In this document: positions 5,601 through 10,353 of the stretch, in pieces
Numbering within the stretch: position 1 is the first letter of the stretch
How the letters are laid out: each line of letters begins with the position of its first letter
From: Candidatus Yonathbacteria bacterium RIFCSPHIGHO2_01_FULL_51_10
Lineage (GTDB): Bacteria; Patescibacteriota; Minisyncoccia; Phycocordibacterales; UBA1539_B
Length of the DNA stretch: 10,802 nt
NCBI GenBank assembly: GCA_001823505.1
Contig: MHUS01000012.1
Location: 2,402-13,203 of the forward strand
Direction of reading: 5' to 3'
The notes under the pieces: generated by a model
What the model saw: only the letters and a program-made list of their open reading frames with translations
Database searches by the model: none
What the model was told of the DNA's origin: nothing
Position numbers and translations under genes: made by a program

Positions 5601-5801
5601 TTAGCAAATTTTTAACCAAAATACTCAGACTCCATAGATTCGACCTATGGGGAAGGAGATGCTTCGCTCGGACAGCCGCAGGGCTGTCCGTTGCGAATCA
5701 TTGCGGTGACGATGTCCCGCAATGAGAACCAAAGCGATTTGATTTCAGGAGTGTTGATAAAATTGTACGGGATTTAAGGCAAATTTACAAAGAAAATCCC
5801 G
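5571..5801. other. Hairpin cluster (five stem-loops)
   Basis: This gene-free stretch folds into successive hairpins. P2: GCTACTGAGGT/ACCTCCGTAGC (5571-5595), one mismatch. P4: CCATAG/CTATGG (5632-5650), seven-base loop. A 14-bp hairpin (5663-5697) pairs TTCGC/GCGAA and CGGACAGCC/GGCTGTCCG. An abutting 12-bp hairpin (5698-5725) pairs TCATTGCGG/CCGCAATGA and GAC/GTC. A looser CGGGATTT/AAATCCCG pair spans 5768-5801. None has a clear U-tract, so they are not ordinary terminators. The cluster could be a structured RNA, a miniature element or recombination sites. A 38-codon plus-strand frame (about 5726-5842) has no ATG and no recognisable similarity. Confidence 0.65.
5601..5625. repeat. 25-nt box, copy 2
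   Basis: TTAGCAAATTTTTAACCAAA followed by ATACT. It lies between palindromes P2 (5571-5595) and P4 (5632-5650), mirroring copy 1, which lies between P1 (3895-3915) and the TAGGG/CCCTA dyad. Confidence 0.5.
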
Positions 5802-5816
5802 CCTTATTCGATGTCC

Positions 5817-5990
5817 CTACTTTTGCCCAAAAACAGTATTAACTACTTGCTCTACTTCCTTATCAGAGAGCTTTGAGCCCGCAAGGCGAGTAGATGCGCC
5901 AGTAGAGGCTATAATAGTGGCACGACGCAACTCCGCCAGGCGCTCTGGGGAAATAGTAGAGTGTTTTTTGATACGTTTAGTTTTTGTCAT
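5817..5990 (-). CDS. 57-aa ORF resembling the Fic N-terminal region
   Basis: This ORF encodes MTKTKRIKKHSTISPERLAE, then LRRATIIASTGASTRLAGSK and LSDKEVEQVVNTVFGQK. The segment IIASTGASTRLAGSKLSDKEVE closely resembles the start of a group of Fic/DOC AMP-transferases, usually written like GSSTRIEGSKLSDEEVE. That segment includes the inhibitory helix motif (S/T)xxxE(G/N). Here the glutamate is Ala37, and the catalytic HPFxxGNG region is absent: the frame stops where the rest of the Fic protein would follow. It begins 12 bases after the DUF695-like gene stop, so co-transcription is likely. It may be a truncated Fic gene or a stand-alone small protein of VbhA-like design. Similarity is by eye. 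Confidence 0.5.
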   Translation of the reverse strand: MTKTKRIKKHSTISPERLAELRRATIIASTGASTRLAGSKLSDKEVEQVVNTVFGQK

Positions 5991-6002
5991 GATAATAGTT
6001 AA

Positions 6003-6437
6003 CTACTTCAAAAAAGATTTATAGGTATCCCAATTCGATTCCTCATTTGCATACATCTGAACATCTTCATTCGGGAATTTATCTTTGAGTGTTTTATGCA
6101 AGGAAGCAAAATCTGTATCTTTTTTCGCATATGAAAGAAGCTCTATGAATCTGGGATCGCTCATGCCTGTTATGACAGCTACAATTACTCCTTTTCCTTC
6201 TTGTTTCCAGATTTCATCTAGTGCATCTTCTCCAGCATTTTTGATCGAATTTATATCATCCTGTGCTTTTACGGGAATAGCTACGCCAACTTTAATAGGA
6301 TAATCCGTGTGTCCTGTGGCATCTTTTAATCCAGTATTAACTCGAATGATTAGATCTTTGTTTTTCTCCTCAAGAATACTCCAGCTTCCTGGATATTCTG
6401 CAAGAGGTTTATAAGTTTTTTTGAATAGATTAAACAT
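6003..6437 (-). CDS. DUF695-like protein, 144 aa
   Basis: A soluble 144-residue protein. LIIRVNTGLKDATGHTDYPI (29-48) continuing KVGVAIP, the VITGMSDPRFIELLSYAK strand (88-105) and the closing NWDTYKSFL (135-143) follow the pattern I associate with DUF695, a bacterial family of unknown function in which a strand-rich N-terminal half is followed by a W-x-x-Y-x-x-F C-terminus. No catalytic residues can be named. The start at 6437 has an AAAGGG stretch about 11 bases upstream and an extended -10 promoter candidate at 6466-6474. The 57-aa Fic-like ORF follows after 12 bases. The gene is AT-rich and lies between the hairpin cluster and tRNA-Ser. Confidence 0.65.
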   Translation of the reverse strand: MFNLFKKTYKPLAEYPGSWSILEEKNKDLIIRVNTGLKDATGHTDYPIKVGVAIPVKAQDDINSIKNAGEDALDEIWKQEGKGVIVAVITGMSDPRFIELLSYAKKDTDFASLHKTLKDKFPNEDVQMYANEESNWDTYKSFLK

Positions 6438-6465
6438 ATAGTCCGAATCCCTTTAAGGTTCTTAC

Positions 6466-6474
6466 ATTTTATCA
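6466..6474 (-). promoter_or_regulatory. Extended -10 promoter candidate, DUF695-like gene
   Basis: TGATAAAAT on the minus strand is an extended -10 element (TG, one base, TAAAAT) located 28 bases before the ATG. No convincing -35 box is seen, which is acceptable for extended -10 promoters. Confidence 0.4.
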
Positions 6475-6535
6475 CTTTCTGGTTTTGAAATGTAGCGCAA
6501 AATAAGGGAATTTTACCGCTATTTTTCAAAACTAC

Positions 6536-6623
6536 TGGCGGAGGGTGGGAGATTCGAACTCCCGGTGGTTTGACCCACACACGCTTTCCAAGCGTGCGCA
6601 CTAGACCGCTATGCGAACCCTCC
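6536..6623 (-). tRNA. tRNA-Ser (anticodon GGA)
   Basis: The minus strand folds as a class II tRNA. The acceptor stem is GGAGGGT (6617-6623) with ACCCTCC (6540-6546), followed by discriminator G and an encoded CCA (6536-6538). The anticodon stem is CACGC/GCGTG with loop TTGGAAA, giving anticodon GGA (6587-6589) for serine UCC/UCU codons. The variable arm is long, as expected for tRNA-Ser, and the T-arm is GGGAG-TTCGAAT-CTCCC. An ORF overlapping it is spurious. Its 3' end faces the AT-rich accessory region. Confidence 0.96.
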
Positions 6624-6725
6624 GTGTTCATTGCCTTTTGCTGCTTCTCTACTGCCCAATAACCCGCCTACTCTACCAAAAATAGAAGGTTTTTGCACTT
6701 TTTTCAAACGACCGACAAAGTTAAA

Positions 6726-6748
6726 GGCGGCCGTGTATCACGGCCGCC
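6726..6748. terminator. Strong hairpin terminator
   Basis: A perfect 10-bp stem GGCGGCCGTG / CACGGCCGCC with a TAT loop, flanked by CTCTTTTG on the plus side and TTTAACTTTG on the minus side. It lies about 32 bases after the stop codon of the 6780-7109 gene. A second dyad, GGAACAA/TTGTTCC (6757-6772), sits between them. Confidence 0.75.
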
Positions 6749-6779
6749 TCTTTTGTGGAACAAAATTGTTCCGTTGTAG

Positions 6780-7109
6780 TTATGAAGAGAGTCTTATCGA
6801 CTCTCCTTCGAGGAAATAGCAGTGTGTATTGATCATTGATCTCGCCCACTCAATAAACTTTTGCGAGCGATAGTTTACAACAATCCCCTTGCGCTCTGCT
6901 TCTTCGAGTAACCACCTCAATAGAAGCAACTTCTCTTCTGTTTCAAGCGCACTGAGGGGCTCGCTCCGTTCGTCCGGTACATCTATGTCCGTAGAACACT
7001 CGTCCTCACCAGTCAAAGAAACGGCTCGCCGGTACAATACCCCATCATTGTATCCAGAAAAACCTACCCATGGCCCACTGCTTTCTGAATCAACCCTTGT
7101 CTTACTCAT
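6780..7109 (-). CDS. Hypothetical protein, 109 aa
   Basis: No recognised family. The N-terminal half is polar and acidic (GEDECSTDIDVPDERSEP, about 34-51). The C-terminal half is helical (EEKLLLLRWLLEEAERKG followed by QKFIEWARSMI). No membrane segment or signal is present, so a cytoplasmic location is likely. GGGGG about nine bases upstream of the ATG may act as the ribosome site. The imperfect dyad AAATAAGGCCCCTATTT (7125-7141) lies just before it and could be an operator or a weak end signal for the htpX operon. The last codons contain a GAGAGTC/GACTCTC dyad, and a strong terminator follows. Confidence 0.72.
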   Translation of the reverse strand: MSKTRVDSESSGPWVGFSGYNDGVLYRRAVSLTGEDECSTDIDVPDERSEPLSALETEEKLLLLRWLLEEAERKGIVVNYRSQKFIEWARSMINTHCYFLEGESIRLSS

Positions 7110-7211
7110 CTATCTATTCCCCCAAAATAAGGCCCCTATTTCTGTGGCGTCAAACAACAACGCCTGCCGATATTACTCTACACCCACAACGCTACGCGTC
7201 AAGTGCGCCGG

Positions 7212-8105
7212 CTATTCCATCCCTCGCAACGCCGCGATGCGATCTTCAATAGGCGGGTGCGTCATGAACAATTTTGAGATACCCTTCATTGCCTTTGTGC
7301 CGAAGGGGTTGGAGATATAGAGGTGCGCGGTAGCGTTATTGGCATGAACCATTTGCCCTGAATATGAACCGATCTTCTCAAGTGCCGAAGCAAGCCCCTC
7401 CGGGTAGCGGGTCAGGAGTGCGCCGGACGCATCGGCAAGCGACTCACGCTTGCGCGAGATCGCCAACTGCATAAGCGTAGCAAAAATAGGGGCAAGGATC
7501 GCCAACACAATGCCCACGATCATCAAGATCGCCCCCGCTTTGCTATCGCGGTCACGGCTGCCGCCGCCAAACCAGAGTGATCGCATAAAGAAGTCAGAGA
7601 GAAGCGTCACGAATCCCACGAGCACCACCGCCACCGTGGACACGAGCATGTCGCGATTGCCCACATGCGAGAGCTCGTGTGCGATGACGCCCTCAAGCTC
7701 AGGTTTCGTCATCATCGAGAGGAGCCCCGTGGTCACCGCAACAACCGCGTGCTCTTTGTTGCGCCCGGTGGCAAAGGCGTTGGGCGCGGGGTCACTTATG
7801 ATATAGACCTTGGGCATCGGAAGCCCCGCGGTGATGGAGAGATTCTCTACGGTATTCCAGAGGTCAAAGTACGCCTCTCGCGACGCCGGTGTCGCCCCGG
7901 CCATCTTAAGGACGATCTTGTCCGAGAACCAGTAACTCGTGATGTTCATCGCAATGCTAAAGAGCACAAAGACATAGAGGATCCCCGGATTGTGGTAGTA
8001 GAGCGACACCCCCCAGCCAAGCAGGATAACAACCGCAAAAAAGGCCGTCATGATGACCCATGTCTTCGCAATATTTGAGTCTTGGTGTGTATAAAGTGTT
8101 GCCAT
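7212..8105 (-). CDS. htpX: HtpX-type M48 membrane zinc protease
   Basis: A 297-residue M48B metalloprotease, close to the 293 residues of E. coli HtpX. Membrane helices are predicted at about 14-34, 40-58, 154-174 and 190-214. The catalytic motif HELSH is at 143-147 (H143 and H147 bind zinc, E144 is the general base), with the third ligand E221 in RKRESLAD. THPPIEDRIAALR near the C-terminus is also typical. HtpX degrades damaged membrane proteins, with its active site on the cytoplasmic side. It is the last gene of the lemA cluster, starting two bases after the 113-aa gene stop, so its translation is probably coupled. No Shine-Dalgarno site is seen. Confidence 0.97.
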   Translation of the reverse strand: MATLYTHQDSNIAKTWVIMTAFFAVVILLGWGVSLYYHNPGILYVFVLFSIAMNITSYWFSDKIVLKMAGATPASREAYFDLWNTVENLSITAGLPMPKVYIISDPAPNAFATGRNKEHAVVAVTTGLLSMMTKPELEGVIAHELSHVGNRDMLVSTVAVVLVGFVTLLSDFFMRSLWFGGGSRDRDSKAGAILMIVGIVLAILAPIFATLMQLAISRKRESLADASGALLTRYPEGLASALEKIGSYSGQMVHANNATAHLYISNPFGTKAMKGISKLFMTHPPIEDRIAALRGME

Positions 8106-8107
8106 AG

Positions 8108-8449
8108 TTACAGTTTAGCAAACCCGTTAAATTTTACTTCATCGATAGGAATGAGCTCTTTCACTTTGTATGTTCCTTTCGTATAAATCACTCCATTGTC
8201 AGAAAAATGGGCTGTTTCGAGTATTTGGATACTTGCAAGCGGCAAGGAGAGACTTTCGCCACCTTTTGTTTCAAGAAGTGGAATCTCACCCTCAAGCCAG
8301 TAGTTACGCTGACCAAGCTTAAGGAATGAGTATACTCCTCCCGCCTTCATGTCGCGTGGGATACACTCTTCTTTTTTCCTTTTCCCAGCCTCGTACTCTG
8401 AATAATTTCTGAGCGCAAGGTCAGGATTAAATTCAATCTTGATTCCCAT
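8108..8449 (-). CDS. Hypothetical protein between lemA and htpX
   Basis: A 113-residue soluble protein of no family I recognise. The second half looks strand-rich (SFLKLGQRNYWLEGEIPLLE, LSLPLASIQILET, GVIYTKGTYKVKELIPI), suggesting a small beta domain, and the protein starts with charged, helix-prone sequence. It has no membrane segment or cysteine motif. It lies 10 bases after lemA and two bases before htpX, so the three form one tight transcription unit. That placement suggests a regulator or partner of the protease, which is inference only. No Shine-Dalgarno site is visible at its ATG, consistent with coupling to lemA. Confidence 0.8.
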   Translation of the reverse strand: MGIKIEFNPDLALRNYSEYEAGKRKKEECIPRDMKAGGVYSFLKLGQRNYWLEGEIPLLETKGGESLSLPLASIQILETAHFSDNGVIYTKGTYKVKELIPIDEVKFNGFAKL

Positions 8450-8459
8450 TTGGAGATCG

Positions 8460-9017
8460 TTAGAACTTCACCGCCACCGGCTCCTTGGCTGCGGCACCTT
8501 CTTCAAGCTCGAAGAACTCTTGTTTACTGAAGTTGAATGACTTTGCGATCAGGTTGCCCGGGAATGAGTCAATCGCAATGTTGAGGTCGCGCGCATTGCC
8601 GTTGTAAAAGCGGCGTGCGGCCTGGATCTTGTTCTCGGTATCTGAGAGTTCACCCTGGAGTGCGAGGAAGTTCTGATTCGCCTTAAGGTCCGGATAAGCT
8701 TCAGAAACTGCAAAGAGTGACTTGAGTGCTCCGGTGAGCATATTCTCTGCTTGTGCATGCTCTGCAACGGTCCCCGCGCCCATTGCCGCGGCACGTGCTT
8801 TGGTCACGTTCTCAAACGCGGTTTTCTCGTGCGTGGCGTATCCCTTTACCGCCTCAACAAGATTGGGAATAAGGTCATAGCGGCGCTTGAGCTGCACATC
8901 AATATCCGCCCATGCTTCCTTGGTACGCGTCACGAGGCGCACAAAACCATTGTAGGCAAAAATTGCCCAAAGCACGACGACTGCAAGAACGATCAAAATG
9001 ATGGTGGTTGTGGACAT
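8460..9017 (-). CDS. lemA: LemA family membrane protein
   Basis: A 185-residue LemA protein of normal family length. One N-terminal membrane helix (about 5-24) is followed by a helical-bundle domain. Signature blocks are KRRYDLIPNLVEAVKGY (44-60), SEAYPDLKANQNFLALQGEL (105-124) and SDTENKIQAARRFYNGNARD (125-144). A conserved SFPGNLIAKSFNF precedes the acidic tail. The biochemical role of LemA is unknown; it is often encoded beside M48 proteases, as here with htpX two genes downstream. It is the first gene of the cluster. The ATG has no Shine-Dalgarno site and is preceded by an AT-rich stretch with promoter-like boxes, so a very short leader is possible. Confidence 0.97.
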   Translation of the reverse strand: MSTTTIILIVLAVVVLWAIFAYNGFVRLVTRTKEAWADIDVQLKRRYDLIPNLVEAVKGYATHEKTAFENVTKARAAAMGAGTVAEHAQAENMLTGALKSLFAVSEAYPDLKANQNFLALQGELSDTENKIQAARRFYNGNARDLNIAIDSFPGNLIAKSFNFSKQEFFELEEGAAAKEPVAVKF

Positions 9018-9027
9018 ACAATTTTAG

Positions 9028-9056
9028 AAAATAAATGATAAAGGTTCTCAGGGCAA
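9028..9056 (-). promoter_or_regulatory. Promoter candidate for the lemA-htpX operon
   Basis: TTGCCC (9051-9056) and TATTTT (9028-9033) are spaced by 17 bases, ending 10 bases before the lemA ATG. The -35 box lies within repeat copy B (9043-9086). Confidence 0.35.
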
Positions 9057-9086
9057 GCCCGAGGTATTAACCTATGTTAACTCCTC
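9043..9086 (-). repeat. Intergenic repeat, copy B
   Basis: On the minus strand, GAGGAGTTAACATAGG then TTAATACCTCGGG and on to GAGAACC. It shares 15 identical bases (9061-9075 with 9286-9300), plus similar flanks, with copy A. It folds as GAGG...TTAAC-ATAG-GTTAA...CCTC. Confidence 0.7.
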
Positions 9087-9155
9087 GGTTCGAAAATACA
9101 AAAGATTACTTTTGTATTTTGCTCGCTCTACGTCGCTAATAAATACTAAGTCCAT
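9072..9155 (-). CDS. Very short ORF (27 codons), doubtful
   Basis: An ATG-initiated frame encodes MDLVFISDVERAKYKSNLLY then FRTEELT, ending with TAG inside repeat B. Most of its middle is the 28-nt AAAATACAAAAG palindrome. No Shine-Dalgarno site is seen. It is listed because copy A of the repeat also supplies the stop codon of a longer gene, so such tails may be repeat-encoded. It is probably not a functional gene. Confidence 0.15.
   Translation of the reverse strand: MDLVFISDVERAKYKSNLLYFRTEELT
9093..9120. repeat. 28-nt perfect hairpin
   Basis: AAAATACAAAAG (9093-9104) and CTTTTGTATTTT (9109-9120) are perfect 12-bp arms around ATTA. It is AT-only except for two pairs per arm and lies directly beside repeat B. 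Confidence 0.75.
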
Positions 9156-9186
9156 TAATTATACCATATGGGTAAAATATAGAAAG

Positions 9187-9217
9187 GGGCACAACCGTAC
9201 GGTTGCGCCCGTCTTTT
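9187..9217. terminator. Bidirectional-looking terminator
   Basis: GGGC-A-CAACCG / CGGTTG-C-GCCC with a TA loop (9187-9210), one A.C mismatch. It is followed by GTCTTTTCTC on the plus strand and CTTTCTATATTTT on the minus strand. On the minus strand it would end the transcript of the 9297-9665 gene, about 85 bases past its stop. Confidence 0.7.
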
Positions 9218-9237
9218 CTCTGTATTGAATATGCCTG

Positions 9238-9264
9238 CTATTTGGAGGTTGGACCTCCAAATAG
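9238..9264. repeat. Palindrome P3, 12-bp perfect arms
   Basis: CTATTTGGAGGT (9238-9249) and ACCTCCAAATAG (9253-9264) around TGG. On the minus strand the centre is GGTCCAACC, resembling GGTCGGACC in P2 and GGTCGAAY in P1 and P4. There is no U-tract. Confidence 0.75.
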
Positions 9265-9265
9265 A

Positions 9266-9311
9266 GGTTCCTCGGAGCAAATCCTGAGGTATTAACCTAT
9301 ATTGGCTCCTC
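9266..9311 (-). repeat. Intergenic repeat, copy A
   Basis: A 46-nt relative of copy B in the same orientation. Its minus-strand start, GAGGAGCCAATATAGG, encodes the last four codons and stop (Glu-Glu-Pro-Ile-stop) of the 9297-9665 gene. The segment 9087-9265 between the copies contains the 28-nt hairpin, the terminator and P3. Confidence 0.7.
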
Positions 9312-9665
9312 CTTGATCATTTCTTCAACACACCGGTCCACCCAATCCTCGAGGGCGATGGTTTTGTGTGAAGATACAGGTCCGTCATCTTCCGTTTCAA
9401 GTGTGGTACCTCCACTGACAGAACCCCCCGACCACATCTCTCCGCCTAAACTATTCTCGGTCTTGAAAGTGACAAAATTATTCACCCATACGAAATAGAG
9501 CTGTAGTTGATCCCCACTTGGTTCTGCTCCCTGCTCCTTCACAAACGCCGCTTGATAGATGCGCCCGTCATCATCATACACCAATCGCAAAAATCCCTCC
9601 ATAAACGGCGCGTATATTGTTCCCCCTTTTGGGCCTTCTTTAAATTGTGTTAAAAAATCTTTCAT
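9297..9665 (-). CDS. Hypothetical protein, 122 aa
   Basis: No family recognised. The protein is acidic and soluble. It starts MKDFLTQFKEGPKGG and continues with strand-like segments (FLRLVYDDDGRIYQAAFV, DQLQLYFVWVNNFVTF), a glycine/serine-rich acidic loop (about 73-98) and an amphipathic C-terminal helix (ALEDWVDRCVEEMIKEE). It begins 20 bases after the stop of the upstream membrane protein gene, in the same direction, so the pair may be one operon served by the promoter candidate at 10214-10243. No Shine-Dalgarno site is seen. Its last four codons and stop lie inside repeat copy A, so the C-terminus may have been altered by the repeat. Confidence 0.7.
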   Translation of the reverse strand: MKDFLTQFKEGPKGGTIYAPFMEGFLRLVYDDDGRIYQAAFVKEQGAEPSGDQLQLYFVWVNNFVTFKTENSLGGEMWSGGSVSGGTTLETEDDGPVSSHKTIALEDWVDRCVEEMIKEEPI

Positions 9666-9685
9666 AATTATTAATCGACAATCGC

Positions 9686-10192
9686 CTACTTGATCCTCGT
9701 GTATACTCCGGAGAGCGGAATCCCGTCTGTTTCGATACGGAGCGTTGTTGAGGAAAGCGAAAGAATTTTGAACGTTCCGGACAAATTAGACGAATTGACT
9801 TCGGGGTTACAGCTCCAGTCGATAACATCTCTTTGCACATGCCACACACAACCGGAAAGCTCCGGTCGATGATGCAAAAACGAACTAAATACATTCAACC
9901 CAGCATCGGAGCTAAAATCCAATTCTTGACTATCGTTTGGAATGCACAACACGTTCTCATCTTTAACCTCTTTACACTGTGGGTCACTCGGATCCTCAAC
10001 AAGAGACAGCTCCCACACCCCCACAAGAGCGTCCTCTTTTATTCCACCCGATTCAGTCGAGGGTGTGGTGGTTGCCACCTCGCGTTGTTGCGAAATTTTT
10101 CCTTGGATCGATTTATTGTACTGGTATACCGAAGCCCCAACACCAAGAAATGCGAGCAATGCGAGCGTAATGATTATTTTTTTATGGGGCAT
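9686..10192 (-). CDS. Hypothetical membrane-anchored protein, 168 aa
   Basis: A basic start (MPHKK) and a hydrophobic segment (about 5-24) read as a signal anchor. A Thr/Ser/Pro linker (about 38-52) follows, then a globular domain. The domain opens with ALVGVWELS, a phrase common at the start of lipocalin-like or META-like beta-barrel proteins, has four cysteines (C73, C82, C114, C127 approximately) that could form disulfides outside the membrane, and ends with strand-rich sequence to GVYTRIK. The barrel idea is an inference from this pattern. No Shine-Dalgarno site precedes the ATG. A promoter candidate lies 22 bases upstream, and the 9297-9665 gene follows after 20 bases. Confidence 0.75.
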   Translation of the reverse strand: MPHKKIIITLALLAFLGVGASVYQYNKSIQGKISQQREVATTTPSTESGGIKEDALVGVWELSLVEDPSDPQCKEVKDENVLCIPNDSQELDFSSDAGLNVFSSFLHHRPELSGCVWHVQRDVIDWSCNPEVNSSNLSGTFKILSLSSTTLRIETDGIPLSGVYTRIK

Positions 10193-10213
10193 AGAGGTAA
10201 AGGCTTTAGGTGT

Positions 10214-10243
10214 ATTCTATCATGCGCCTATTGCAAGCGGCAA
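10214..10243 (-). promoter_or_regulatory. Promoter candidate for the 9686-10192 gene
   Basis: TTGCCG (10238-10243), an 18-base spacer and TAGAAT (10214-10219) preceded by TGA give an extended -10 promoter, the best match in the window. It would leave a leader of about 15 bases. Confidence 0.5.
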
Positions 10244-10353
10244 CAAAAAACACCCGCCCCAAAAGATCCCAATGGGGGTTTCGGGTTAGTACTCCACACA
10301 CCACCCATATCAGGCGCACCACCACCCTTTTCCTCTTTTGGCTCGTCGTGAGG

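Noticed and set aside
3895..5650. Integron attC sites
   Set aside because: The palindromes lack the paired RYYYAAC and GTTRRRY boxes, and no integron integrase is present.
5726..5842. 38-codon plus-strand frame in the hairpin cluster
   Set aside because: It has no ATG, begins after a stop, overlaps the 57-aa minus-strand ORF and shows no recognisable similarity.
6350..6631. 93-codon minus-strand frame across the tRNA
   Set aside because: It contains the whole tRNA-Ser gene and overlaps the start of the DUF695-like gene; it is a chance frame.
3895..9311. CRISPR array
   Set aside because: The repeats are few, irregularly spaced and diverged, with no uniform spacers and no cas genes.
9833..10351. 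172-codon plus-strand frame
   Set aside because: It is antisense to the membrane-anchored protein gene (9686-10192), has no recognisable domain, and its low-complexity sequence is what a shadow frame would give.
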